From Macrotis lagotis (lineage: Eukaryota; Chordata; Mammalia; Peramelemorphia; Peramelidae): a DNA stretch of 64,000 bases. The position numbers were made by a program, and so were the translations under genes. Each line of letters opens with the position of its first letter. Position 1 is the stretch's first letter. Below the pieces are notes generated by a model that ran no database searches, was not told where the DNA came from, and saw only the letters and a list, made by a program, of their open reading frames with translations. Positions 9,646 to 21,450 of the stretch are shown here, in pieces. Where the stretch lies: positions 620,477,156 through 620,541,155 of the forward strand of contig NC_133666.1 of assembly GCF_037893015.1 (NCBI RefSeq), given 5' to 3'.

Positions 9646-12600
9646 TTACAGAGGAGGGCATCCCCCAGAGGGAGGAGGTTGTTCTTTTGGGGAGATGCCC
9701 TCAGAGCCAGGTGTGGTTGGGGTCCCCAAAGAAGGAGTGCCCCCAGTGCTGGGCGATATTGGGGTTCCAGAGGTTGGGGTCCCCAAAGAAGGAGTGCTCC
9801 CAGTGCTGGGCGACGTTGGGGTTCCAGAGGTTGGGGTCCTGTGGCGCCGGGCCGGGCCCAGCTCCACTTGGCTCACACGTTCAGCGAACTTCAGGGAGCA
9901 CACCGTCTCCCCAACATCCTCAGGACGTGATGAGATCTGGGGGGGGGGAAAGAAGAGGCAGGGGAGGTGATTTCCCTTCCACTGTCTACCGAAATGAGGT
10001 GAATTCTGTTAGGATTGTGCTGGAGCCAATTGGCTGCCTGGGAGCCCCACGATGCTAATGAGACGTGGCTCCCACCTTCTCTGCCACCGACCAGGTCCCG
10101 CCCCCAGGCCCCAGTTTGCCCACCTGCACCAGCATTACAGCTGTGGCTCCTGGGCCCAGCGCAGGCTGCAGTAGCCGGGTGAGCTGGGAGTCCCGAAAGG
10201 GGACGTGGGGCTGGCGGGCGCGGAGTGCTGCCATCACGCCCCCCAAGGCCAGCAGCGAGCGGTTGATGGTCTGTGCTTCCCGCAGCCTCGGGCCTCGGGA
10301 CCCAGACCTGCCACTGGACTCTGTCATCACTGCCTTCCACACCCGCTCAGAGCCTGCCAGGTCCACCAGGTGTAGTGTCCCTACAGATGGGGAGGGTGAG
10401 TGTTGGGGTTCACCGTGTTGTCTATGAGACCAGCAATTGAGCAGTTGGGGAGTCCTGGCTTTAGCAGCAGGAGCTGATACCTGCAGTTCCAGGACCATCA
10501 GGAGGGGGTGCAGTGGTCAGTGTCAGGGTGACCAGGGCATGTGAGCGAGAGCTGTGTTCATTCATGTGGGTAGCAGCTGTGGCTCGGTTTCGCCTCCCCA
10601 GATTCAGTATCTACAATGGCACAAGAATCTGTCCATTAGGTGCTAAGAGTACCAAAGGTTCTCTGCATGGGGAAATGTGGGTGAGGTCAGAGGTTAACTT
10701 GGGCAGCACCTTCGAGTTAAGGGATTAGATCTGGGGGTCATAGTTTACACAGCAGGTCAAGGCAGTGAGGTTAAGAGGTTACCTTATGCAGAGCCCTCAG
10801 ATCTGACACATCCCAGCAGGTGAGGCCAGGCACATGGATGCCTCCACAGCCCTCTGGTCCTTGACGCACTGTAAGGCGCTCAGGAGGTCCTGAGGCCAGG
10901 AGATCCCTGAGGGAAGACAAAATAGGAGTACTGGAGAGGGAGGGAGCCAGCCTGGATGGGGAGAGAGGGATTCTTGTAGAGGACAGAGCAGAGCAATATA
11001 TTGGGTAGAGAGGTTGAGGGTTGGGGAGGGTGAAAGAGCATATTTAGTCACTGACCTTACAGCCTCATTGTAGATCTCTACCATGCTGACTGTCACACGG
11101 TGCTGTCTTGGCCCTCCCTGTGCCCCCATCTCCCGGAAGAGTGACTGTAGAGCTCTTGGGGCGATCCCTGGGTCCTCTGGAGGACCCTGAGTGAGATAAG
11201 AGATGGGAAAGCATCAAGCCCTTGGCTTCTAGGGCTTCCCATTCTATTTACCCTTTGGTATGGCACTCCTTAACCTTCTAGACTCCCCAACCCCTCCACC
11301 CTAATAAGAGAGCTCTCCTCCCCATCCCCCAGCTGTGGGATTCCAGCCCCCACCTCCATGCTGTAGGTCTTGCCAGTCCCAGTTTGACCATAGGTGAAGA
11401 TGCAAACACTATAACCTTGGAGACAGGACAGAACAGCAGGTTCTAGCTCCCTAAACACCTGGGGGATAATATAAAGATACTGAATGAGGGAAAATAGTAA
11501 AAAGAGTGGTTGTAGGAATCATGCAGTGTCTGGGCCTCCACATATCTAAAAGTAGGAATTCTGGGGGAAGTTCTAGGGAAAATGGAATAGGAAAGATAAA
11601 AGTTCTTGATGAGTGGTAGGAAGAGGCAGGTCACCTCCTCTAGGTACCTAAAGGGCTGGTGATTTCCTTGATGGAATAGAGAAAACCCTAGTCTGGGTGG
11701 GCCTTGTGACATCTGTTCTTGATTCCTGATTTAAGTAATCTTGGGCACAATCCCCTTCCTCTCTTTAGACCTCAGTTTCTCCATCTGAGCAATAGGGTAG
11801 GGGAGGGGAAGAACAATGTTGAACTTAATAGCTAAGATTTCTTTTATCCCTTTGGAAAGTTTTCTCTGCATGGAAATTATTATCATTCAGTCATTTCACT
11901 TCAGTCTCTTAAGAATCTTTGTGATTCCCATTTGGAGTTTCCTTGGTGCAGATACTGAAGGATCTGCCATTTTCTTTTCCAACTCATTTTACAAATGAGG
12001 AAGCTGAGACAAACAGGATTAAGTGACTTGCTCAGGGTCAAAGTTAGTAGTAGTATCTGAGGACAGATTTGAATTTGGGAGGATGAATCTTCCAGATTAC
12101 AGGTCTGGTATTCTATCTATTGTGCCATTCAGCTGCCTCATCCCCGTGATACAGGGATATAATAATGTGAATATACATAACACATGAATATATATTTTAT
12201 ATTTATCTATATCAGAGAGATATCAAGTGATCACCTCCTCTTGGGTGGCATCAGGTGGGAATACACGGTCTAGGCGGAAGTGACGTTGTCGCCCTCGATA
12301 ATTAGCAGTGATTGTGCCCCCTGGACCTGGGTTCACATTCAGCAGGTTCCCAGGGCTCCCTGGCTTCAGTCTGCATAGCACTCTGATGTTCCCTGTGGAA
12401 GGTGCATAGGACTGAGGTCACCCTGTAACCACTTCCCTACACTTCAACCTTCTTATGGTTCCATCCTCCATAGAACCTCAGACTTTGGAGAGAACTCTGA
12501 AGTCATCAGTAACCTGCTCTATTTGTTTCCCACCACCAAAAGAGAAAAAAATGGTCAAAGGAGTTGAAGGCCAGTATATTTTCACTTACAGAGTGAGGAT

Positions 12601-15600
12601 AACATTTCCTAACCCATTCATACCTCTGAGCTCCAGCAGTCGGCCAAGATAGGTTCTTCTGGGTTTTTTACGCTCTTCAGGGATTCTCCTTCCCCACTGA
12701 ATGGCTGACAGCTCCCCCAAGGCCCAGCACACCTGAGAGACATACAATAAAGGGTGGGAATTCCTATTCTGGTGTTCTTTGGACAGATAAAGATGAGGAT
12801 AGTCATCAGAGTGAAAATCATTGAAGAAATGGTTTCCCAAGGTCACAGAAATAGAAAAATAGTAGTGCAGCCCTCTGACTTCAAATCTAGTCCTCTTTTC
12901 ACTACATTTCAATGCCCACTAAAGTCTTTTGGGGCTCTAAGATTCTGTAAGAGAATGGGATTGGAAAACAGGCAGAAAATGAGGATTTAGAGGTTAACCG
13001 CTTATAAATGTCTGAGGTCATATTTGGACTTGGGTTTTTCTGATGCCAAAGCTGTTGCTGTATCCACTGTGCCACCTAGTAGCCTTAAAACTAATTTTTC
13101 TTAAACATAGATCCATGAATGTCACTCCCTGACTAAAATCTTCAGTAGCTCCCTACTGACTTCAGACAGAAATTCAGATTGCTCCTTTTGGCACTGGAAA
13201 CTCTACAAATTGGTACCAGCAACAATTTAGCAACAAGCATTTGTATACTCTGTTTGATGCTAGGGATAAAAATACTAAATTGAGGCTTCCCTGCCCTCAG
13301 GCTTAATTCTACTGGCATGTATTAATATTAATTAAACATTCATTAAGCACAGAAAGGAAGAGAGGAAGGGGGGCGACTAGGTGGCGCAGTGGATAGAGCA
13401 TCGGCCTTGGAGTCAGGAGTACCTGGGTTCAAATCCGACCTCAGACACTTAATAATTACCTAGCCATGTGGCCTTGGGCAAGCCACTTAACCCCATTGCC
13501 TTCAAAAACCTAAAAAAAAAAAGAGAGAGAGAGAGAGGGAGAGAGAGGAAGGAATTCTGAGCTGGATTTGAATTCTGGTCTGCCTGAGTTTAGGTCTGGA
13601 GTTCTATTCACTGTCCCTCTTAGCTGTCCATCAAATACATATTAAGCGCATATTTTTTGTTCTCAAACCTCCATACCTTTTACTTCTCTGAGTCTGGGAT
13701 GCTAGTCCATATCTGTATTTAAATTCTTATCTATCCTTCAAAACCAATTTCAAGTGACCCCTCTAGGAAGTCTTCCTTGATTTTTTCTTGGTAATAAACA
13801 GCCTACCCTGCCTACCTGACAAAAACATAGGATTTTGTTTTGTATCTTTCCAATACCCTATAGCTCCCTGGTATGGTATACTTTACCTCTTTTTCAGCAT
13901 AGTGCCTTCTCCCCAGGGTGGTCACTGTCTTGGGGTGGGAGTGTGGAGGGGGCATCTCAGGAAAGGTAGTTACTGACCTGTCCTTGGGCCTCTTTTAGAG
14001 CCCCCTGGTAATTCTGGGTGAAGGTGACCACCAGTCCACGAAGGTCCCCGCAGCCCTGGCGCAAGGCAACTACATGCCCTCGAAGTCCTAGGTGAGGTGG
14101 AGATGGAAAGAGAGATTGATAGAGAGAATGCTGGGGCACCTGCCCAGACTCAGCTCCCTTCCTCATGGGAAGCTGCTTCCCCTGGTCTGAGTCCCTCCTT
14201 TCTACCATACCTGCCAGCTGACTCAGGATCTGTCTCAGCTCCCTCTTGTTCCTTCGCTCAGATGCCTGGGCAGCTGTCTGGAGTTGCAGCTCTTGAAGGG
14301 CCCCCTGAAGCTCCCATAGTTGTCCTTCCTGTACCCCCAACTGCCCCCCAAGACAACCTGTCATGGGGTCAGGGAGGGGGGGGAAAGACTAGAGTCCTGT
14401 CCTCCCTCTGCTGCCCTCCCATCTGCTTTATTTTGTTTTAGGTTTTTGCAAGGCAAATGGGGTTAAGTGGCTTGCCCAAGGCCAAACAGCTAGGTAATTA
14501 TTAAGTGTTTGAGACCGGATTTGAACCCAGGTACTCCTGACTCTAGGGCTGGTGCTTTACCCACTGCGCCACCTAGCCGCCCCTCCCATCTGCTTTTAAA
14601 ACTCTTCCCATACCCCCTAGTTATAGGACAGACAGATGGCAAAGAGGGTAAAGCACTGGGCCTTGAGTTGGGAAGACCAAAGACACTTATACTGGCTGTA
14701 TGATCCTGGGCAGGTTACTTCACCTCTGTTTGCCTCAGTTTCCTTAATGGATAATGATATCCCCTTGAATGGGAATAGTAACAGCACCTACTTCCCAGGG
14801 TTGTGGTATCAAAGGAAATATTTGTAAGGTGCCTTTAGATTTGTAGGGCTTTAGAAGTACTTATTCCTTTTCCCTCACCTTCTCCTTCCCCTTCCCCAGG
14901 CTGTTCAATTCCTCACCTGGGCCCGGAGGGTCTCTGTTGTCTCTTCAGTTTCTCTGAGCCGATTCCTGAGGTCCACTAGGACCTCGGCCTCCTCCTATTT
15001 ATTGGAAGGATATTTGGGGATCAGTTGTTGAGGTGGTCCTAAATCCCAGGAGAGCAGCCTAGCCTCTCTAGGTGGGGGGTGGGAGGGGTTGGAGAGAGTC
15101 TAGAGGCATAGAAGCAAGCCAGGTGAGGGACAGAGAGCAAGGTGGCAGTGATAGATTTGTGTAGACTGACTCACAGTGTGGGAATTGGAAGAAACCTTAG
15201 AAATCATCAAACTCTTATCTCAATACTCCACTCCCCCTCAAAAAAAGCAGCCCATTTATATACTCAGTACACAAGAGAACCAGGACTTGGGTAAATGAGA
15301 TCATAAATCAGCACTGTTATAGAAGTCTACTTTCCTGGCAATATGGGAAATGAAGAGTTGGGGGAAAGGGCTTATCTCTAGCCCCTCCCCATTCATGGGT
15401 TGCTAGGTGATGAACTGGATATAGTACTTGTTCCTGGAGTCAGGAGACCTGAATTCAAATCCAGCCTCAGACACTTCCTAGCTGTGTGACTCTGGGCAAA
15501 TCACTTAACCCTGTTTGCCTCATTTTCTTCATCTGTCAAATGAGCTGGAGAAGGAAATGGCAAACCATTCTAGTATTTTTGCTAAGAAAATCCCAAGTGG

Positions 15601-18600
15601 GGTCATGAAGTCAGACACCACTAATTGATCAAAAACAAAACAAACCAAAACACTTGCATATATCCAAGGGACCCAGCTGGGAATATGGACAGAGTCTAGG
15701 ATACTCCTGGATTAGCATGGTAGAATGAGTGCCTGGGTGGTCAGAGACTCACAGATTAGGGCTAGAAAGGATTTTAGGTCTAATTCTCCCATGCTGATGA
15801 TAAGGAAATTGAGGTCCAGAGCAGGGAAATAATTTCTTGCAACATCACATAGTAGTGGAGCAAGGTTCTTAACCTAGGAAAGTCCTTTAACATTCTTTCC
15901 AGGGATCTTTCTGCTTTGACATATCTTTCAACTGGAAATAGAAAAGGTAGTGGAGTAAAGTCACTAGAAGAAGAGGTACCTTAAGAAGGGTGTTACCTGG
16001 ACAGGGGAGGGAGTCCGGACAAGGGGCCCAGGACCCCACTGGAGCAGCAGGTCTCTGGTAAGACTCAAGCTCTGTTTCAGGGCCTCATTCTCCAGGGTCA
16101 GGTGCTGAATCCGTTTCTCAGAGTCTGTTACCCCCTGGAAGAGAATGTATCCTCTTGGAACCTAGGAATCCCCAACTTCTCCTTCCCATTCCATTACCTT
16201 TCAAGAGCCCAGAAGCAAGAATCCTCCTCTTCATCCCCCTGATTCATGTTTAGATGGGATTGTTCCCTCTCCTTTACCAAAAGGGATTCATTCAGGTGTT
16301 CACCATCCCCATCCTCCCCTCATTTCACAGGATCTCTGCCTTCCAGGGACCCAACAATATGGGCCTCACCACTCCCAGCCGAAGACGGCTCAGTTCCTCC
16401 TCCTGATGTTCCAGCTGTTGCTTCAGTTCCTCTATCTGGAGTAAATGGTTTGGAGGAAGCCCTAGATGTTGTGGGGGGAGAGGGAGGGTATCCCTGTTCT
16501 CCTAATGATTCCTATACCCTATCCTGTCCCAAAGGTAGTTATTTCCCCCACTAGGGCCTTTCAGTGGTACTCATCCCAGGGCTCTGAATGCAACTGACAC
16601 TTATGGATTTGAACTGAATTCTCTCCCCGCTCACTGATATCCTCAGGTAGTCCATGTAGGACTTCTACTTGCTCCTGGTCTACATCTTATATACCCTCTT
16701 TTGATGGGATGGGGAGGGAGCGACTGAAGCAACTCACACCCAGGATCCCTCACAAGTGAGCATAGGTCAGAGTGGGAAAGAGGATGGATGAGGTGGTGCA
16801 TAGTCTCTTTTACCCTCTGTAACCTCCTTCTGGTCTGATAGCTCCTTATTACCCCAACCCCTCCTCCCCTTCAATAATTCTCCCTCATGTTCTGGGGTGA
16901 CCAGTGCTCTTCACTCTCTCTTTACCTCTCCAAAGTCAACAAATTTCCCACTCCTCCATTCCCCATGACATCTTGCTTAGATATAGGGCAATCATCTTCT
17001 TGGCTGCAGGACTTTCCTCCCCTTCTTTCCCTCCCGGCCTCCCCAGCCTCATTATCTGTCTGGGCATCCCCACTTTTTGCTTATACTTGACTCCCATAAA
17101 ACCCTGCTTAGCTCCTTTCCTCCTCTGCCCGTCCCCATAGAATCCTTTTCTGTTCTAAGAGAGCCTCTTCCTCATCTTTAGGCACATCCTTCAGATGCTT
17201 CCAGATCTGCTTACCTGTCCCAGAGTGGTCCCCTCCAGCCATTGCCAGTCTCTATGTTCTTCTTCCCTCTGCTGGGGCTGCCCCTTTGTCTCACTCCTCA
17301 TGGTTCCCCTTAGGCCTGTGTGGGGAGATGGGGAGGGATGCAAGGAAAGTAGAGAATTATTACCTAGGAATAGGAGGTGGTTTTTTATCAGGGATGAGAA
17401 GCACTCAACCCCAAACACAAATCACCCCAGGAAAAAGATCTGGAAAGAGTATCTTGGGATCTTAACCCCTAGTGTTACAACTACTCTCCAAACCCCAATT
17501 TCTCCAGGGTTCCTGGGGAACTTCCCTCCAGGATCAAAAAATCATCCTCCCCAACTCCATTATACCCTATGTACCATCTGGAGCTAAGGGCTGCCCTCCT
17601 GAAGATGAAGCTGAAGTTGTAGCAGGGACTGGGACCCCAGTCTGCTGTGATCCACCAAACTGATGCTGGAGGCCATGATGGAGCCTTGGGGGTTGATTCT
17701 CACCTGGGCCTTGTAGCCAGGTTACCAATGCCAAGAGCTGCCCAGTCAGTGTCAGCAGCAGGCGAGCCTGGGGGTTTGGGGGTTAGGGGTCAATGGGGAA
17801 TTTGGGAAAGGATCAGAGCAGTAGGCTGTGGTAGTTGTGAGGGAACAGGGTTGGTCAGAAAGAAGGGACAGTAGTCACAACATACAGGGTCATGGTTTCT
17901 AAGACTATACAGGCAAGATGCAGTTCTGGAGCTAGTTCATAAAATTTAGAACAGGAAGCTATCTTAGGAATTAGCTAGTCATCTCCACCCCCCCCCCCAA
18001 TTTTACATATGAAGTATGTCTGAGATCTGTGGTCTCAGTTATTAAGAAAATTCAAGATTCAAACTTCAGATTCTCTGGCTAGTTCTACCAGACCACAGGT
18101 TCCTCAAAGAAGGCAGAGATGTGCTGACTGGGAGAAAATTAGGAAAAGAGACGGGGAAGGAAAAAATACCTTGGAGACCTTATTCTCTATCAGATTGAAG
18201 CAGGAATTAAGAATTAGGAATCAGGAGAACTGGCTTCTAGTATCAGTCCTGACACTCACCCTAGTAAGGTCCTCAGTTTCTCCCTGAGCAAAGGGAGATG
18301 GATGGTAGGACTAGTACTTTGAAGAAGGCTTTTCCAACTCTGACATATGTGTCTGAAGGAATAAGGGAAGAAACAGCCTTATTCACCTTGTCTGGATCTA
18401 GGGACCTTGTCCAGCCCTCACCTGTCCCCAGTTGGACAGAAAGGAACTCAGCCAGGTGGGCGATGGCTTCTTCCAGTGAGACCTCTGGGGAACTGCCTGC
18501 AGCTCCCTCAGTTGTGGCCTCCTGTTTCTCATCCCTGTCATTCTCAGATTCTGGGTCTGAGGAGCCTAAAAGGTATCAGAAGAAAAATGAGAAAGCAAAG

Positions 18601-19539
18601 AAGAGTAAGACCACAGCCACATCCAGTGTTACAAGACAGTCATACTGAGCTCACAGAGGAATCAATGGTAGTAGAGTGGGAAAGTTGCCCTCCTTTTTGG
18701 GATTGCCCAATTTTCCCAAAGGCCTGACTTATTAGGTCACATACTGTCTCGGCCATTCAACTCAGTCCAGAGATCTTGCTGGGGTCTGTGGCGGTGGTGG
18801 TGGTGGTGGCGGCGGCGACAGCTACTTCTGGGGAGAGAGCCAGCACCCTAAGAAAGGAGAAAAAGAATGGGAGCCTCAAGGTAATGTGGAGTCACCAGCC
18901 TCTTTCTGAGATGGGTGTGATTTAAGTCATCTTCTCCTAGGAAAGGAGAAAAGTGAAAAACTATTCTATAATTAGGCTGGGGATTAGAACAGTGATAGAA
19001 AGAGGGTCTCAGGAACCATCCCTCTTACACCTGAGCTTTTAATTGTGAGCCATGCCAACCTCTCAGGCTTCTGCTAGAAAATGGGGCTATACTAAGCTGG
19101 GCCAGGCAGTGATGCTATGTGCTTCCCCAAATAGAAAGAGGGAGGCTAAACTGCTCTGCTTTTACCACAAGTGGTAGACTCCGGCAGCAAGCACAGGTTA
19201 GGGTGGCCTCAAGCAGAGACCTGCTCACTCCCCCAGAGATGTGGGAACAGATTGGTCTGGGTTCCAGCAAAAATCCCAACCCCAAACATGGGTACAAGAG
19301 CTCAGATTTAAAGAAGTGGGTTGGGGGCAGAGATTGGTATTAGGTCAAGTGGACTCCTCCCAAGGGCAGAAGGGCTCAGGCAAATTCTCAATTCACCACC
19401 CCATCCATCCTCTTTCCCACTCTGACCTATTGCTCACCTGTGAGGGGTCCCGGGTGTGAGTTGCTGCATTCGCTCCCTCCCCATCCCTTCGAAAGAGGGT
19501 GTAGAAGATGTAGACCAGGAGCGAGTAGAAGGCATACAT
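9646..19539 (-). CDS. KIFC2: KIFC2, kinesin with C-terminal motor
   Basis: Eighteen coding exons: 19438-19539, 18745-18847, 18387-18565, 17575-17767, 17215-17315, 16370-16435, 15997-16134, 14917-14994, 14211-14340, 13978-14087, 12624-12732, 12235-12392, 11354-11458, 11056-11186, 10783-10906, 10481-10610, 10124-10380, 9646-9936. All have GT-AG ends and the phases join into 834 aa (human about 838). KIFC2 is a minus-end-type motor of neurons. The N-terminus [16 protein letters not shown] is conserved; then an Arg/His tract (45-55), coiled coil about 195-345, neck [10 protein letters not shown] from 437, P-loop GQTGTGKT (513-520), switch I NEHSSRSH (626-633), switch II DLAGSE (659-664) and [14 protein letters not shown] near 752. 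No stop or frameshift appears in any exon. Odd: a 19-aa tandem repeat near the C-terminus, and an in-frame upstream ATG (19642-19644) that would add 35 residues, probably 5' UTR. Exon 3's donor (18386/18387) was chosen because its phase fits exon 4. Confidence 0.95.
9715..9839. repeat. 57-bp tandem repeat in last KIFC2 exon
   Basis: Two 57-bp units (9715-9771 and 9772-9828) differ at three bases and are followed by 11 bases of a third. On the coding strand they encode two 19-aa Thr/Ser/Pro/Gly blocks (residues about 774-792 and 793-811) with two substitutions (T to I, S to G). The frame is kept. Confidence 0.93.
11885..12145 (-). repeat. Older marsupial tRNA-SINE (MAR type) in KIFC2 intron
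   Basis: Carries the 'cccatttggagtttccttgg', 'tgccattttcttttcc', 'gaggaagctgagacaaa' and 'gacagatttgaat' series. It sits just 3' (in plus coordinates upstream) of the exon at 12235-12392, without touching it. Diverged, so old. Confidence 0.65.
13000..13320. repeat. SINE and L2 relics in KIFC2 intron
   Basis: About 13000-13085 is the end of an antisense tRNA-SINE ('tgtctgaggtcatatttgg', 'actgtgccacctagtagcc'). About 13120-13210 matches L2 ('cagtagctccctactgac'). The rest has no clear identity. Confidence 0.45.
13371..13521 (+). mobile_element. WSINE1-like SINE in KIFC2 intron
   Basis: A full-length copy lying antisense to KIFC2, followed by a (GA)n run. Flanks share 'agagaggaagg' (about 13359-13369 and 13542-13552), a likely target-site duplication with microsatellite growth at the tail. 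Confidence 0.88.
14430..14580 (-). mobile_element. WSINE1-like SINE in KIFC2 intron
   Basis: A full-length antisense copy (so co-directional with KIFC2) with a perfect 16-bp target-site duplication, ccctcccatctgcttt (14414-14429 and 14581-14596). Confidence 0.92.
14620..14870 (+). repeat. MIR-like SINE relic in KIFC2 intron
   Basis: Shows 'ctgtatgatcctgggcagg', 'tgcctcagtttccttaatgg', 'agcacctacttcccaggg' and 'tttgtaaggtgcctttag', a classic MIR order. It lies immediately next to the WSINE at 14430-14580. Confidence 0.65.
15395..15640 (+). repeat. Older marsupial tRNA-SINE (MAR type) in KIFC2 intron
   Basis: Carries a 5' tRNA-like part ('gttgctaggtgatgaac', 'gaattcaaatccagcc') and the long body 'atgagctggagaaggaaatg' to 'ggggtcatgaagtcagaca', ending in an A-rich tail. 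A MIR relic in the opposite sense follows at about 15745-15885. Confidence 0.7.
18180..18345 (+). repeat. MIR relic in KIFC2 intron 3
   Basis: The series 'gaatcaggagaactggc', 'ggtcctcagtttctccc' and 'ggtaggactagta' is MIR-like. It lies between KIFC2 exons 3 and 4 and explains several false splice-like signals there. Confidence 0.5.
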
Positions 19540-19760
19540 AGAGGAGTGTGTGGGGAGGGGGGTCTTCCGAGGTCTGCCCCCGGCCCACCACCGCCTCCCG
19601 GCCCCGCAGCCGCAGTACTGGTGCGCATGCCCAAGATAGGCCACCCCCGCTGCTGCTGTAGCCGCCCAAGCTTCGCTGCAGTGGAGGGAAGCGCTCCCTC
19701 GGCCCCATCCCTTGGCAAGGAATAGGGTAGGCGGCGTGAGAATGGAGATCCAGGGCTATC
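19540..19760 (-). promoter_or_regulatory. Probable KIFC2 5' UTR and promoter
   Basis: A GC- and CpG-richer segment directly upstream of the MYAFYS start (ATG at 19537-19539), ending near 'gggtaggcggcgtgag'. No TATA box is evident. Transcription start is not visible from sequence. Confidence 0.45.
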
Positions 19761-20089
19761 AGTGAGAAAGAGCTAAGCAAAAAGGGACGTGGACTTGGAG
19801 AGGGGGGTAGGGCGAGAAATAGATGGGGCACCCTCTCTGAATTTAAAGACCCCAACAGCTCACTGAACAGACCCCCTTCCACCCCTAGACCCGCACCTGT
19901 ACCCCACTTCTCCACCCTCCCACACATATTCCCTCCTCCTCCTTCTCTTGCCCCTCCTCCCAGCCGAAGACAACACTCCTCTGCTACTTATCATGTGGAT
20001 TCCACCTCCTTTTACCCCCCCCTTCTCACAGTCTCCCTCCTGGGCCAATCCTCAAACTTCCCCCACCCCCTTCTTTAATCAATTAATCA

Positions 20090-20940
20090 ATCACCAATCA
20101 TCAAACATTTATTATGCTCCAGGTTAGATACTAGAAATGCAATTGCAGAAATAAATGCCTGTCCTCAAGGATCTTACATTCTACTACATAAATACAACAT
20201 ATTAGCAGGTAAGCAAAAAAGTCATCCAAAAGCGCTCAGAGTAATGTGGGATGAGAGGACACTAACAGTTGAGGGGATTAGGAAAGGCCTCTTGGCAAAG
20301 GTAGCATTTGAGCCATGCTTTAAAGGTGATGATAATGCTTGTCTTTCATTCTCAAAGAAGACCATGACATATGGGAGATAGTACCATGAAAAACAAGTGA
20401 ATTGTATTTGAGTGAGGGGTTGCTGTGCCAAGTCACCAGCCTCATTTTCTCCTTTGGAGTTATTTGAATTCAGTGGCCAGTTATGAATCAGGAAAACCAG
20501 AGTTGGCCCTGGATTAGAAGCAATCAGGATTTAATGACTTGTCCAAGGTCACACTGCTAGTAAGTGTCAGGTGTCTGAGGCTAGATTTGAATTTGGGTCC
20601 TCCTGATTTCAGGGCTGGTGCTCTATCTATGTGCTACCTACCTGCTCTAGCTTTAAAGGTAGCTAGGATTTCAAAGAGATGAAAATGAGGACAGAGTACA
20701 TCTCAGGAAAGAGAAAGTACTGTACAAAGACTTGGAGGTGGAAGATGGAGTGTGGTTTACAGGACACACCCAAGAAGGGCAGTTTGTTTGGAACAGAATA
20801 AAGTAGAGAGAACAAAATGCAATCAAGTCCAGAAAAATAGACTGAAAACAGATTGTTCATTTTAACTTAAATTTTTGCTACTGCAACACCTTGAGCAGAT
20901 AAGTGACATGGTTAGACCTGTGGCTTAGAATTCCAATTTG
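20090..20940 (+). repeat. Ancient interspersed repeat (family not assigned), split by a MAR1 SINE
   Basis: The outer parts (20090-20328 and 20649-20940) read 'aacatttattatgctccagg', 'ctcaaggatcttacattct', 'ggaaaggcctcttggcaaag' and 'agtgacatggttagacctg'. The same body recurs near 22.3, 26.4, 34.3 and 59.1 kb. I cannot name the family with confidence. Confidence 0.5.
20329..20648 (-). mobile_element. MAR1-type SINE, long form
   Basis: An antisense copy beginning with the RTE-like 3' end 'tctttcattctcaaagaaga', then 'gagtgaggggttgctgtgcc', 'aatcaggatttaatgac' and the tRNA-like 5' part. An 11-bp duplication, gctttaaaggt, flanks it (about 20318-20328 and 20649-20659), so it inserted into the surrounding older repeat. 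Confidence 0.8.
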
Positions 20941-21104
20941 GCTGTGGTATGGAAATTTGAGTTGGAAAGGATACACAATGGAATCTGGGAAATCTAATGC
21001 AGGAGACTTCCAGTGAACAATGCCAGTGCCACAACTACTCCAAGGACAGTCCACAGTGAGGTGGCTCCAGTTGCAAACACCCGCTGAATACACAGAGACC
21101 TTCA

Positions 21105-21450
21105 GAGATAATAATACTTATTATGTGGCCAAGCTTTGACCTGTGTTTTACAATGATTATCTCATTTGATACTTACAAGAACTTGAGGAACTAAATGCTA
21201 TTATTATTCCCATTTTACAGATGAGGAAATAAGCAGGCAGAAGTTAAGTGACTTGTCCAAGGTCATATAGCCAGTCAATCTATGTAGTCTGTGACTGTGT
21301 TTGAACTCATGTCTTCCTAATTCCAGACTTGGCTCTCTATGACTGTTCAAGGAGGACTAGCCAGTCAATCTATGTAGTCTGTGACTGTGTTTGAACTCAT
21401 GTCTTCCTAATTCCAGACTTGGCTCTCTATGACTGTTCAAGGAGGACTAG
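21105..21450 (-). repeat. MIR relic containing a 90-bp tandem duplication
   Basis: MIR core in antisense: 'ttatgtggccaagc', 'attcccattttacagatgag', 'gtgacttgtccaaggtcat'. Its distal part is duplicated perfectly in tandem (21271-21360 and 21361-21450). Confidence 0.7.
21271..21450. repeat. Perfect 90-bp tandem duplication
   Basis: Two adjacent 90-bp units starting ccagtcaatctatgtag and ending ggaggactag show no differences over their full length, although the MIR they lie in is ancient. Confidence 0.95.

Noticed and set aside
9715-9839. CRISPR-like or regulatory tandem array.
   Set aside because: The repeat is coding, in frame within the last KIFC2 exon, and there are no unique spacers.
17768-17830. 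Upstream extension of KIFC2 exon 4.
   Set aside because: An in-frame stop lies just before the acceptor, and the exon joins cleanly at 17767.
18170-18186. A 17-base KIFC2 micro-exon between exons 3 and 4.
   Set aside because: It was needed only if exon 3 ended at the donor after 18422. Using the donor at 18386/18387 keeps the frame and gives a linker close to the human length, so the micro-exon is unnecessary.
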